DNA of 60,065 nt from Anaerolineae bacterium (lineage in GTDB: Bacteria > Chloroflexota > Anaerolineae > Promineifilales > Promineifilaceae): the NCBI GenBank assembly GCA_019637635.1, contig JAHBVI010000032.1:1-60065 (forward strand). Reading direction: 5' to 3'. The notes beneath the pieces are model-generated. The model worked only from the letters and a program-made list of their open reading frames with translations. It searched no databases and had not been told where the DNA came from. The position numbers and the translations under genes were made by a program. This document shows positions 7,951 through 16,572 of the stretch, piece by piece (position 1 is the stretch's first letter; each line of letters begins with the position of its first letter).

Positions 7951-10205
7951 GTTTCTTCTCTGGTGTAGGGAACAACGGCCGTTAAACGACTGCCCTGTCC
8001 TGGTGTGGATTCGATGTGCAGACGGCCGTTGACCATGTCCAATCGTTCTACCATGCCCACCAATCCGGCCCCTTGCACCGGCAGTGCCTCCTCAAAATTG
8101 GGCGGCGTAAACCCGCTGCCGTTATCCGTGATCGTCAACGTGATCATATCCGAATCCTGCGTCAGCGACACCTGCGCCTGGGTGGCCTGGGCGTGTTTGC
8201 TGATATTGGTCAACGCTTCCTGGGCCACCCGATACAAGGCTAAAGCCGGTAAGGGGGCCAATTCCGGCAGCGCCACCCCGGTATACGTTACCAAAAGCGG
8301 GGTGTGCGTTTGAAAGTCCTGGCACAAACCGGCCAGCGCCGCATCCAGGCCAAAGGCATCCAGACCCGGCGGCCGTAAATTATGCGAAAGCAGCCGCAAA
8401 TTGCTCATTGTCTGGTCGGTCAGCGCCAAAACATCAGCCAGACTTTGCCGAATATCGCTTAATTCCTCTGGCAGTAGAGAACGGATCAAGTCCAGGCTGA
8501 TTTTTAAGGAGGTCAACGCCTGCCCGGATTCATCATGCAGCTCACGGGCAATGCGCACCCGCTCTGCTTCCTGCGCCTGCATCACCCGGCGGGCCATATG
8601 CCGCATCCTTTCCCGCTGTTTTTCCGCCTTTTCCCGCGCCTGACGCTGGTCGGCATACAGGCGGGCATTTTCAATGGCCATGCCGGCCTGCACGCCCAGG
8701 ATTTTTAACAGGCGTTCGTCGTCCTCGTCAAAAATGCCGGGGGTGGCGCCCTGCACGCTGATAGCGCCAATGCGCCGCAGGCGGCTTTCCACCGGAGCCA
8801 CTAACAGAGAACGGGCCTGGACGCCGGATGACAGGGTCAGCAGATGAGGTTCGCTTTGCATATCCGGTATATTGATCACCTCGCCCACGATCATGATGCG
8901 CCCGGCAATGCCCTCATCTAAAACGCGGAGGTTGGTTTCCGCTCCGGCTTCCGCCGTTTCCAGACCGGCGCTGGCGGCTAATGCCAACCGGTTGGTTTTG
9001 GGCTGCCAGATGTGAATGGTGGCCCAATCGGCATTGGGGATAATTTCTTGGGCCATGTGGGTGATGAGTTGTAACAGCGCCTCCAGTTCCAATGTTTCTG
9101 TTAAGGCATGGGTGATGGTGACGATGGCGTCCCGTTCGCTGAAGCGGCGTTGTAGCTGTTCGTATTGGCGGGCATTGCCCATGGCGATGGCCGTCCAGGC
9201 GGCGGCCATTTCTAACAGGCGCATATCGTCGGCGGTGAAGGCGTCGGCGCGGTGGTGGGTGGCTTCCAGCACGCCGACGGCCGTGTCCCGCCAGCGCAGA
9301 GGGACGGCCAACATCGCCTCTGGCCGATAGCCCATCAATTCTCTGATCTTGGGCGATATACGGTCGATACACTCGTCCCCCTGCAAATGCAGCGATGCGC
9401 CGGTTTGCCATACTTCCCCGGCCACGCTCAGGTGAAAAGGCACCCGCAGCCCGCGCATGTCGGGCATGTTGGTCTGATCGTTGGCGACGATTTCTAACAG
9501 GGGTTCCGCCAATTGTTCTTTGAAGACAAAAAGGATGAGGGATTCCGCGCCGATCAACGGCCGTACCAGCGTCAACACCTGGTCGTAAATGCGCCCAAAA
9601 TCGAGGGTGGCGGAAATGGCCTGCCCCACCTCCATCAGCGCCGACAGTTCACGCACCGTTTGTTGGCGCTGCAAGGCTAGACCCAGCAGAGCGCCCACGT
9701 GGCTGATGATGGAGGTCATGTCCCGGTCAAGGGGGGCAGAGGTGGGCGAGAAAAATTCGAGTACGGCCGTGACCTTGCCCCCCACCAACACCGGAAACGC
9801 AAAATAAGCCCGAATCCCCGCTTCCGGCAGTTGGCGTACAAAAGTGGTTTCCTGGCGCACATCTAAGATGGACACGGCCGTTGCCTCTTGCCACGCTTTT
9901 CCCACCGTACCTTCACCGCGTCGGAATGAGGTGGCTTCGCTGAGGGCACGGAAAGGGGCGGTGGCGGCGGCATGGGCCACGGCCGTGTACCAGACGCCGC
10001 TAGAAACCAGGGTGTCGGACGCTTCCGACCAGAGATAGGCATGGCCCAGAGGCCAGCCCATAAAGCGGCAAATGGCCGCCAACACCCCGGCAAAGGCCCC
10101 ATCCAGCGAATCTGCCTGGGCAATGATTAAAGAGATTTGTTGCAGCAAATGAAGGATCTGCTGCTCGTAGGATTGGCCGTCTGGTTGCTGGTGTTTCTCT
10201 TCCAT
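7947..10205 (-). CDS. Triple-GAF sensor histidine kinase, HisKA_3 type
   Basis: A 752-residue cytoplasmic sensor kinase without membrane segments. It carries three GAF domains (about 35-175, 190-345 and 365-515), a short coiled coil, a HisKA_3 dimerisation domain with the phosphoacceptor His in RIARELHDESGQ (about 555), and a HATPase_c domain with the N-box YRVAQEALTNISKHA and G-boxes DNGSGF and GAGLVGM. This NarX/DegS-like class pairs with NarL-type regulators. GAF domains typically sense small molecules, redox state or light through bound cofactors; no conserved chromophore cysteine was obvious, so the signal is unknown. GAGGGG precedes the ATG. It heads a minus-strand cluster with three regulator genes. 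Confidence 0.93.
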   Translation of the reverse strand: MEEKHQQPDGQSYEQQILHLLQQISLIIAQADSLDGAFAGVLAAICRFMGWPLGHAYLWSEASDTLVSSGVWYTAVAHAAATAPFRALSEATSFRRGEGTVGKAWQEATAVSILDVRQETTFVRQLPEAGIRAYFAFPVLVGGKVTAVLEFFSPTSAPLDRDMTSIISHVGALLGLALQRQQTVRELSALMEVGQAISATLDFGRIYDQVLTLVRPLIGAESLILFVFKEQLAEPLLEIVANDQTNMPDMRGLRVPFHLSVAGEVWQTGASLHLQGDECIDRISPKIRELMGYRPEAMLAVPLRWRDTAVGVLEATHHRADAFTADDMRLLEMAAAWTAIAMGNARQYEQLQRRFSERDAIVTITHALTETLELEALLQLITHMAQEIIPNADWATIHIWQPKTNRLALAASAGLETAEAGAETNLRVLDEGIAGRIMIVGEVINIPDMQSEPHLLTLSSGVQARSLLVAPVESRLRRIGAISVQGATPGIFDEDDERLLKILGVQAGMAIENARLYADQRQAREKAEKQRERMRHMARRVMQAQEAERVRIARELHDESGQALTSLKISLDLIRSLLPEELSDIRQSLADVLALTDQTMSNLRLLSHNLRPPGLDAFGLDAALAGLCQDFQTHTPLLVTYTGVALPELAPLPALALYRVAQEALTNISKHAQATQAQVSLTQDSDMITLTITDNGSGFTPPNFEEALPVQGAGLVGMVERLDMVNGRLHIESTPGQGSRLTAVVPYTREET

Positions 10206-10378
10206 AAATTCCCCTCACCGAAATTCTATCTTGATCAGCCGCAATCCCCAATTTGAAAGCAAAGTTTCGTAGGGGTGGGACGGCGCGGGTTCCATTTGGG
10301 CAAAACTTGTGGCCTGGTCTCCGCGCCGTCTCACCCCAACCAAAACAGAGTGAGACAGGAGCAGGTAGTAAACAAAAG

Positions 10379-10414
10379 TAGGGTATTTTGCCGGGAAAGG
10401 TAGGGAGTTTACCC
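10379..10414 (-). promoter_or_regulatory. Inverted CCCTACCTTT motif, copy 3, with an adjacent half-site
   Basis: AAAGGTAGGGAGTTTACCC at 10396-10414 is the reverse complement of the motif at 7234 and 6674, and a second GTAGGG half lies at about 10379. The site is about 190 bp upstream of the kinase gene and about 85 bp upstream of the divergent YggT-like gene, so it could serve either. Confidence 0.38.
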
Positions 10415-10498
10415 ATTCTGGAAAAGGATGAAGCCTTTTAGGATAGAGCGCAACCTGGACATGGACATATGGCTCAACCAGGAAATGGAGGTAATGAA

Positions 10499-10921
10499 AT
10501 GACATCCATCAATGAATACGAAGGAACAGTCACCTCAAGACAAACATTGGACGAGGTCAACCCACAGCAGGAACCGGAAGTCATCGTAGAAGAGGTGCAT
10601 CACTATCATTACAGCGATGATAAGGTGGGCTATTTTCCCCTCAACAAAGTGGACCGAATCATATGGCTCATCGCCATCATTTTGGAAACCTTGATAGGTT
10701 TCCGCGTATTTCTCAAGCTGATCGCCGCGAACCCTGAGAGTGGTTTTGCCAGCTTCGTCTATGCCATCACCGCCCCCTTTCTGGCGCCCTTCGCCGGATT
10801 AACATCCACTCCCTCAGCCAGCGGGGCCGTCCTGGAAATTTCCTCGATTATTGCCATGGTAGTTTATGCCCTTTTATTCTGGCTGGCTGCGTACCTCATC
10901 CATTTAATCTTGGAGCGGTAA
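10499..10921 (+). CDS. YggT-family membrane protein
   Basis: A 140-residue protein. Residues about 1-50 are polar and acidic with a YHYSD patch; residues about 60-140 form the YggT-like domain with two strongly hydrophobic helices (IIWLIAIILETLIGFRVFL and IIAMVVYALLFWLAAYLIH) and the connecting FVYAITAPFLAPF typical of the family. YggT proteins are inner-membrane proteins tied to osmotic tolerance or septal organisation in other bacteria; the exact role here is unknown. The ATG at 10499 was chosen because GGAGGT lies 8 bp upstream. The next gene, an M48 protease, follows after 12 bp. Confidence 0.8.
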   Translation: MTSINEYEGTVTSRQTLDEVNPQQEPEVIVEEVHHYHYSDDKVGYFPLNKVDRIIWLIAIILETLIGFRVFLKLIAANPESGFASFVYAITAPFLAPFAGLTSTPSASGAVLEISSIIAMVVYALLFWLAAYLIHLILER

Positions 10922-10933
10922 AAGGAGAAAACC

Positions 10934-11800
10934 ATGTACCGCAGAATGCCCGACACGGGCAGTAATCGCCAGGGACGTTTTAGCATGGGCCGAATTCTGG
11001 TGGCGCTGGTCATTGCCGGTATTTCCCTGATCACTTACTTTGCTTCCAGCGAATTTAATCCCATCACCGGCGAGACGCAGCAGGTGGCCCTTTCCCCAGA
11101 CCAGGAGATTGCCATGGGGCTGCAAGCCGCGCCACAACTAGCCCAAATGCACGGCGGCCTGCACCGGGATGACGACTTGCAGGCTTATCTGGACGGGGTG
11201 TGTGCGCGGTTGGTGAATAACAGCACCGTCAGCCAGACCGATTGGCCCTTTGACTGCCATTTGTTGGCCGACCGGGAAACGATCAATGCCTTTGCTTTGC
11301 CCGGCGGGCAGATGTTCATCACGATGGCCCTGTTTGAACGGCTGGAGACGGAAGGTCAGTTGGCCGGGATTATGGCCCACGAGATGGGGCACGTGGTCGC
11401 CCGCCATGCGGCGGAGCAGTTGGCGGAGCAAAGGCTGGCCCAGGGGTTGAGCGGCGCGGCGGTGATTGCTGCTTATGACCCAGAAAACCCAAATAGCGGC
11501 CTGACGACGCAACAATTGTCGGCCCTGATCAGCCACCTGGTGACGTTGAAATACGGCCGTGACGACGAACTGCAATCGGATCGCTTAGGGGTGCAGTTTA
11601 TGGCCGAAGCCGGTTATGACCCCCGCGCCTTGGTGGAGGTGATGGAAATTCTGGCTCAGGCCAGCGGCCCAGCTAGTGGGCCTGGCGGTCAGCCCGAATT
11701 TTTCAGCACCCACCCCAATCCCGATAACCGCATCGAGCGCATCCGCGAAGCCATTGAATCTTTGTATCCCAATGGGGTACCCGCCGGTCTGGAACCATAA
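10934..11800 (+). CDS. M48-family zinc metalloprotease, membrane-anchored
   Basis: A 288-residue peptidase. A single hydrophobic segment (about 19-36) anchors or exports it, and the peptidase domain shows HEMGH at 149-153 and the third zinc ligand in the downstream DDELQSD stretch. The layout matches BepA/LoiP/HtpX-like M48 enzymes acting in envelope protein quality control. It is preceded by AAAGGAGA and sits 12 bp after the YggT-like gene, indicating one operon. The C-terminal THPNPDNRIERI motif is also typical of the family. Confidence 0.92.
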   Translation: MYRRMPDTGSNRQGRFSMGRILVALVIAGISLITYFASSEFNPITGETQQVALSPDQEIAMGLQAAPQLAQMHGGLHRDDDLQAYLDGVCARLVNNSTVSQTDWPFDCHLLADRETINAFALPGGQMFITMALFERLETEGQLAGIMAHEMGHVVARHAAEQLAEQRLAQGLSGAAVIAAYDPENPNSGLTTQQLSALISHLVTLKYGRDDELQSDRLGVQFMAEAGYDPRALVEVMEILAQASGPASGPGGQPEFFSTHPNPDNRIERIREAIESLYPNGVPAGLEP

Positions 11801-11909
11801 GGATGTACCCCCCTCTGTATCCTCTTTTGTATCTTCACCTATTTATCGTATCGGACATGGCAGCTAACGTTAAGGCAAATTGACGCACAAACAAAAAAAG
11901 GAAGGAACC

Positions 11910-12416
11910 ATGAACCTCAATACTTTGAAAGATGTCTATGTTGGACAGTTGAAAGATGTGTACAGCGCTGAAAAGCAGTTGACGGAAGCCCTGCCCCAGA
12001 TGGCCCAGGCGGCCGCTAACCAGAAATTGCGCCAGGCTTTTAAAAACCATCTGACGGAAACGGAAAACCATATGCAAGCCGTGCGCACGATTCTGGACGA
12101 TTTGAATGAAAACCCCACCAGCACCAAATGCAAAGCCATGGAAGGGTTGATCGCCGAGGGCCGTGAGATTGTGCAAAACGATGGGGATGCCGATGCCCGT
12201 GATGCCGCTTTGATCGTGGCCGCGCAAAAGGTGGAGCATTATGAGATTGCCACGTATGGCAGCCTGCGCACCTTTGCCAACTCTCTGGGGTATGACGACG
12301 CGGCGCGAGTTTTGCAAAGCATTCTGAACCAGGAATATGCCGCCGACCAGACGCTGGATGACCTGGCGATGGGTACCTACGGCAAAACCGGTTTGAATAC
12401 CGCTGCGAAAAATTGA
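11910..12416 (+). CDS. DUF892 (YciE-type) ferritin-like protein
   Basis: A 168-residue all-helical protein of the YciE/YciF family. Family signatures are LKDVYVGQLKDVYSAEKQL at the start, HLTETENHMQ in helix 2, AAQKVEHYEIATYGSLR in helix 3 and LNQEYAADQTLDDLA near the end. Glutamate and histidine side chains in these helices resemble a di-iron site. The family is stress-induced in enterobacteria; the chemistry is not established. The ATG at 11910 follows AAAGGAAGG. A dispersed inverted repeat separates it from the next stress-type gene. Confidence 0.92.
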   Translation: MNLNTLKDVYVGQLKDVYSAEKQLTEALPQMAQAAANQKLRQAFKNHLTETENHMQAVRTILDDLNENPTSTKCKAMEGLIAEGREIVQNDGDADARDAALIVAAQKVEHYEIATYGSLRTFANSLGYDDAARVLQSILNQEYAADQTLDDLAMGTYGKTGLNTAAKN

Positions 12417-12457
12417 TAAGGTGTGGCGGGTGGCAAGTGGTACCTACTGTCTGCCAT

Positions 12458-12577
12458 TGTCATTCCGAGCGGAGTCTTCGGAGTGAGGAATCTCTCTCCT
12501 GTATAGGCGGCAGGGATTCCTCGTCGAAGACTCCTCGGAATGACACAAGAAAATTTAGATTATTTCGTTAACACTGT
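12458..12577. repeat. TGTCATTCCGAG...CGGAATGACA inverted-repeat element, copy 2
   Basis: The core at 12458-12545 has outer arms TGTCATTCCGAG and CTCGGAATGACA and internal GAGGAATC/GATTCCTC arms. Similarity to copy 3 (28388) continues for about 32 bp past the core, ending GTTAACACTGT, so the element is longer than the palindrome. It lies directly upstream of the GlsB-like gene and may carry or disturb its promoter. Confidence 0.8.
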
Positions 12578-12592
12578 AAAAAGGAGACAAAC

Positions 12593-12853
12593 ATGTTACT
12601 GAATATCATTTTGTGGATCATTTTAGGTGGTGTGGCGGGGTGGATCGCCAGTATGTTGATGGGGCGCGATAACCAGATGGGCGCCATAGCCAACATCATT
12701 GTCGGTATTGTAGGCGCGCTCATCGGTGGGTTCTTGTTTAACCTGCTGGGCCTGCCCGGAAACACCGGCTTTAACCTATGGACGCTGCTGGTGGCCATCG
12801 TTGGCTCGGTGGTGCTGCTTTTCCTGGTAGGCATTTTGCGCCGGGCGGCCTGA
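12593..12853 (+). CDS. GlsB/YeaQ/YmgE-family small membrane protein
   Basis: An 86-residue protein with three hydrophobic segments and the glycine-rich signature of the transglycosylase-associated family (IIWIILGGVAGWIASMLM-like start, then IVGIVGALIGGFLFNLLG). These proteins are induced by general stress in many bacteria; their mechanism is unknown. A good ribosome site, AAAAGGAGA, precedes the ATG. A strong intrinsic terminator follows, so it is probably transcribed alone, from the repeat-containing region upstream. Confidence 0.88.
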   Translation: MLLNIILWIILGGVAGWIASMLMGRDNQMGAIANIIVGIVGALIGGFLFNLLGLPGNTGFNLWTLLVAIVGSVVLLFLVGILRRAA

Positions 12854-12882
12854 TTGGCATATGCCCGAAGCAAAACCGAATG

Positions 12883-12912
12883 CCCCCACACGGCTTGTGT
12901 GGGGGTTTTTTT
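12883..12912 (+). terminator. Rho-independent terminator
   Basis: A 9-bp perfect stem, CCCCCACAC-GGCTT-GTGTGGGGG, followed by seven T. It lies 29 bp after the GlsB-like stop codon. Confidence 0.92.
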
Positions 12913-12936
12913 GTGTACAAAAGGGGACTTGATCCA

Positions 12937-12995
12937 CCGTTCGTAGTAGGCACTTTAGTGCCGTCAGAAGGCGATGAATCGCCTACTACAAACGG
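12937..12995. repeat. Three-way palindromic repeat (GTAGTAGGC...GCCTACTAC)
   Basis: Outer arms CCGTTCGTAGTAGGC and GCCTACTACAAACGG (one mismatch) enclose two smaller hairpins, GGCACTTTAGTGCC and GGCGATGAATCGCC. The element could fold as a three-way junction. The same GCCTACTACAAACG edge closes the composite repeat at 28771-28934. It ends just before the ribosome site of the next gene. Confidence 0.7.
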
Positions 12996-13017
12996 GTTTT
13001 GACAGGAGTGGACGGTA

Positions 13018-14301
13018 ATGAAAGATTTTGAAATTCCGCTGATTTCGGCGTGGCAGTTGGTGTTGTGGACGTTGGGGGTAACGGCCGTGCTCGGCTGTTT
13101 TTGGCTGTTATGGCGTTTCCAGGGGGTGCTGTTGTTGCTGCTGACGGCCGTGATTTTGAGCACGGCCGTACATCCCGGTGTCCTCTGGCTGGAAAAACGG
13201 GGCATCCCCAAACCGGCCGGCATTGTGCTTATTTTTGGGCTGATTGGCGCGTTCTGCGGCCTGCTCCTCGCCTATAGCCTGCCAGTTCTAGCGGAGCAAG
13301 GCGCGGCCATCGGCCAAAATCTGGCCGCCGGGTATCAATCGCTCTACGAGAGTCTCCAGCGCCTGCCCAACATTCTGCTCAACCGCCTGTTCCTGATCCT
13401 TCCCGCCGAACTGCCGGGGCTGGGTGGTGAGGGTGAATTTACACTGCCCAATACGGGTTCATCCACACCTGCGGGTAATGGCCTGCTTCGCGGCCTGCTT
13501 CAGGTGATGGCGGTGGGCATCCTGACCTTTTATTGGACGTTGGAAGGGAGTCGCCTGAAGCAGGCGGCTTTTCTGCTGGTTTCCCTGCAAAAGCGGGAGG
13601 AAGCGCGGGCGTTGGTGCAAGAGATTGAGACGAAGGTGAGCGCCTACCTGCTGGGCCAGGGCCTCCTGTGCCTCATCATTGGTGGGTTGGCGTTTGTGGC
13701 GTATTCGGTGATCGGTTTGCCCCATGCGCTGCTGCTGGCGGTTTTTGCCGGATTGTTGGAAGCGGTGCCGATTGTGGGGCCGGTATTGGGGGCCGCGCCG
13801 GCGCTCATCGTCGCGCTTTCCATTTCCCCGGCGACAGCATTGTGGGTTATCCTGGCCACGGCCGTCATCCAGCAGCTAGAGAATAGCTTATTGGTGCCCC
13901 GGGTGATGAGCCACACCATTGGGGTACGGCCGTTGGTCACACTGTTGGCGCTGTTGGCCTTTGGCTCCTTGTTTGGCGTTTTGGGGGCGCTTATCGCCCT
14001 GCCGTTGGCGGCCGTTATCCAATTATTCGTCGAGCGTTTTTTGTTGGCGCGGGAGAGCCTGGCCGCAAAAGAGCCGGGGCGGGATCACTGGAGTATGCTG
14101 CGGTACGAGACAAACCAACTGGTGCAAGATGTACGCAGCCAGATACGCCGCAAAGAAGATACCCCTTCGGCCATCACCGACGAGGTAGAGGATGAACTGG
14201 AAGCCATTGCCCTGGATTTGGAAAGTTACCTGGCGGGGCAAGGAAACGGGGGGAACGGACGGGGGAACGGACGGGGGAACGGACGGGGGAACGGACAATG
14301 A
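13018..14301 (+). CDS. AI-2E family transporter (PerM/YdiK-like), first copy
   Basis: A 427-residue membrane protein with about eight hydrophobic segments. The family hallmarks are seen: the early double-helix hairpin, the amphipathic middle, and the late block PHALLLAVFAGLLEAVPIVGP followed by LENSLLVPRVMSHTIGVRPL. These proteins belong to a family of exporters or Na+/H+ antiporters; the substrate here is unknown. The C-terminus is a cytoplasmic charged tail ending in a GNGR repeat encoded by a perfect 12-bp tandem repeat. The next gene is a frameshifted member of the same family starting 4 bp before this stop, so the pair arose by duplication. Confidence 0.88.
   Translation: MKDFEIPLISAWQLVLWTLGVTAVLGCFWLLWRFQGVLLLLLTAVILSTAVHPGVLWLEKRGIPKPAGIVLIFGLIGAFCGLLLAYSLPVLAEQGAAIGQNLAAGYQSLYESLQRLPNILLNRLFLILPAELPGLGGEGEFTLPNTGSSTPAGNGLLRGLLQVMAVGILTFYWTLEGSRLKQAAFLLVSLQKREEARALVQEIETKVSAYLLGQGLLCLIIGGLAFVAYSVIGLPHALLLAVFAGLLEAVPIVGPVLGAAPALIVALSISPATALWVILATAVIQQLENSLLVPRVMSHTIGVRPLVTLLALLAFGSLFGVLGALIALPLAAVIQLFVERFLLARESLAAKEPGRDHWSMLRYETNQLVQDVRSQIRRKEDTPSAITDEVEDELEAIALDLESYLAGQGNGGNGRGNGRGNGRGNGQ
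14249..14296 (+). repeat. 12-bp tandem repeat GGGGGAACGGAC, four perfect copies
   Basis: Four exact copies inside the 3' end of the first AI-2E gene, coding for repeated Gly-Asn-Gly-Arg. Because the unit is a multiple of three, copy-number change would lengthen or shorten the tail without a frameshift. Confidence 0.9.
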
Positions 14302-15445
14302 AGCAACTGATGAAGTACACGGCCGTGATTCTAACCACGCTTACCGTCCTGCTGGTTTTATGGCAGTTCAAGCTGGCGCTGCTGTTGTTTGTGTTGTCGT
14401 TATTTGTGGCGGCGGCCATACGGCCGTTTGTGGATGGATTGGTGGCGCGCGGCCTGCCCAAAGGGGCGGCCCAATTGCTGCTGTATGTGGTGGGCATCGG
14501 CGGTTTTGTGCTGGTGCTGCTGTTGGTTGGTGAATGGTGGTGGCAAGAACTCAATCTGGCGGTGAATCAGGCGGTGGTGGAGTATGAAAGTTTATACCGC
14601 CGTTGGCAACTGGGGGCGGGCTGGCAGCAAACGGCCGTGAATCTGCTGCCGCCGTTTACGTTTACGGGGACGGAACTCCAGCAGGTGACGCCAACGGTTA
14701 TCACCATCACCAGCAGCCTTACCGGCACTGTGGCCGGTTTGCTGGTGCTGTTGGCGTTGAGCATCTATTGGAGCGTTGACCAATCCCGGTTTGAGCGCCT
14801 GTGGTTGTCCCTGCTGCCGGTGAAGCGGCGGGCTTATGCACGGGATAGCTGGCGCGAGGTGGAAACGGCCGTGGCCGGTTATTTGCGCAGCCAGACGGTG
14901 CAAAAGTGTGTTGGCGGCCTTTTATTGGCGGTGGCACGGCCGTTGTCGGTTTTGAATTTCCCTTGCTGCTGGCTTTTGTGGGAGGAGTGGCCGCTTTTGT
15001 GCCCCTGTTTGGTGGGTTGTTTACGGCCGTGTTTGCCTTTGGCCTGGGTAGTCTGGAAAGTATCGGTCTGGGCGTGGGGGTGGCCGTTTACGCACTGCTG
15101 GTGTTTATCGGCCTGGAACTGGTGGTGGAACCGCGCCTGTGGCCGCGCAAACGGCGCAGCTTTTTGCTGACTATCCTGGTGATACTGCCCCTGTTTGAAG
15201 CCTTTGGCCTGTGGGGATTGGTGGTGGCCCCGCCGCTGGCGGCAGCGCTGGAAGTGGTGGTCGGGCAACTTTATCAGGCTTCCATTACACGGGTGGACAC
15301 GGCCGTGCCCCTCGAACGATTGCAGACCCGCTACCAACAATTGGCGCAAAAAATCGCCGCCTCTGAAAATGAGGCGGCGATGCCGGAACTGCAAAATCTT
15401 AGCCAACGGCTGGCGCAGTTGTTAGAAAAGACAAAAGGACCCTAA
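14298..15445 (+). pseudogene. AI-2E family transporter, second copy, single frameshift
   Basis: Two overlapping frames together encode a complete AI-2E family protein of about 382 residues. The first frame runs from MKQLMKYTAV to AGYLRSQTVQKCVGGLLLAV (about 14930); the family sequence then continues one frame over as GFEFPLLLAFVGGVAAFVPL through to the stop at 15445. A single base is missing near 14930-14940, next to an ACGGCCGT octamer. This may be a genuine inactivation or a sequence error; the rest of both frames is undamaged. Its ATG overlaps the stop of the first copy (ATGA). Confidence 0.85.
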
Positions 15446-15469
15446 GGGTTTCAGAAAACCCTTAGGGTC
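15438..15469 (-). terminator. Bidirectional hairpin, minus-strand terminator of csbD
   Basis: A 14-bp perfect stem, GACCCTAAGGGTTT/AAACCCTTAGGGTC, with a 4-nt loop. On the minus strand it is followed by CTTTTGTCTTTT, as expected for an intrinsic terminator. It separates the convergent AI-2E and CsbD genes and may stop both. Confidence 0.8.
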
Positions 15470-15485
15470 TAATAGAGCTTAGAGC

Positions 15486-15701
15486 TTATAAGCCGCTCAT
15501 AAACTCATTGACTTCGCGTTCCGCTTCGGCGCGTGTACGGCCGTAGCGTTCCTGAATCAGGCCCACCAGTTCGTCGCGTTTACCGGCGATCCGGGTCAGG
15601 TCGTCGTCCGTCAGTTCGCCCCACTTCTGGCGCACTTTGCCTTTCACCTGATTCCATTTGCCTTCCAAAATGTCGCTGTTCATTTCGAGTACGTTGTTCA
15701 T
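15486..15701 (-). CDS. CsbD-family stress protein
   Basis: A 71-residue small soluble protein. The family motif DILEGKWNQVKGKVRQKWGEL is followed by DDDLTRIAGKRDELVGLIQERYG, giving the usual helix pair. CsbD proteins are general-stress-induced in Gram-positive and other bacteria; their molecular function is not known. A clear ribosome site (GGAGGTAAAC) precedes the ATG. It is convergent with the AI-2E pair and shares a terminator with it. The 280 bp beyond its start contain no supported gene. Confidence 0.92.
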   Translation of the reverse strand: MNNVLEMNSDILEGKWNQVKGKVRQKWGELTDDDLTRIAGKRDELVGLIQERYGRTRAEAEREVNEFMSGL

Positions 15702-15981
15702 GTTTACCTCCGAAAGTGATTTACCGGGTCAGTGGTTAAAAGCTGCCATTTGCCTTGCCTGACCCCCCACAAAGCGGGGCAACGTCTACGTCTCTCACTA
15801 TAACCGCCCGCGTTGCCCAGACCGATGTATCCGGGGTATAGGTCGTGGATACACGTTTGTTGTGCCTTTTGAGACCCTCTCCGGCTTATATCTCCATCTG
15901 TGCCTGGGGGATATGCCAATATCTATTCAGGCAAACGGCCGTTGCTCCTACACTGTGAGCATAAGTTAAGAGGAGGCAATA

Positions 15982-16446
15982 ATGAATGAGTCACAGGCAT
16001 ATCAAAACGACGAGAGAGGGCGACCGTCAGGCGTGAACCACCGGCTGTTAACCGGCAAAGTTGTCTTGTTGGTGGGGAATGACACGGCCGTGACGCAGTT
16101 GTTAATCGGCCAGTTAGCCCAAAAAGGCGCAGATATCGCTCTCGTGTGCTGGCACATCCCTTTGGAAACCTCAGCCAAAATCAAGGAGCGCGTACTGGCA
16201 TTTGGCCGCAAACTGCTGTTGCTAGAGGAGATGGCCGGTCAGACCACTTCCCCGGCGCAACTGGTGCAAACCATCACCGGCGAATTAGGGCAGCTTGACC
16301 TGTTCATTGACCTTTCGGCGCAAACGAGTGCGCCGCCCGGCCCTAACGATGACCCTGATCAAATGCCCGCGCCGGTACAACCGCAATGGCTGTTTGTTAC
16401 GGCCGTTTTGCCTGAAATAGCCCGTTCTGAAACAACCCGTTCCTGA
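15982..16446 (+). CDS. Short SDR-like Rossmann protein, probably non-catalytic
   Basis: A 154-residue protein. Residues 23-110 look like the N-terminal half of a short-chain dehydrogenase: LLTGKVVLLVGNDTAVTQLL (beta-1/helix with a weakened glycine motif), DIALVCWHIP, and GQLDLFIDLSAQ in place of the usual NNAG strand. The catalytic Tyr-xxx-Lys region is absent because the protein ends at about the point where it would follow. It is either a truncated relic or a binding protein. GAGGAGG precedes the ATG, so it may still be translated. I infer the fold only. Confidence 0.65.
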   Translation: MNESQAYQNDERGRPSGVNHRLLTGKVVLLVGNDTAVTQLLIGQLAQKGADIALVCWHIPLETSAKIKERVLAFGRKLLLLEEMAGQTTSPAQLVQTITGELGQLDLFIDLSAQTSAPPGPNDDPDQMPAPVQPQWLFVTAVLPEIARSETTRS

Positions 16447-16572
16447 TCCGCGAAATGATAATTTCAGGATTTGATGAAATTCAGTTTCATCTTGTGCCTT
16501 TTGTTACTTATTTTGTTGGTGCATAAAGGGTTATAGTGTCTGAGTGGGAGATTTGGTTTGAAGGAGTTAGCC

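Noticed and set aside
15704..15919. A 71-residue minus-strand frame upstream of csbD
   Set aside because: It runs through the csbD leader, ends in arginine-rich sequence and has no start signals.
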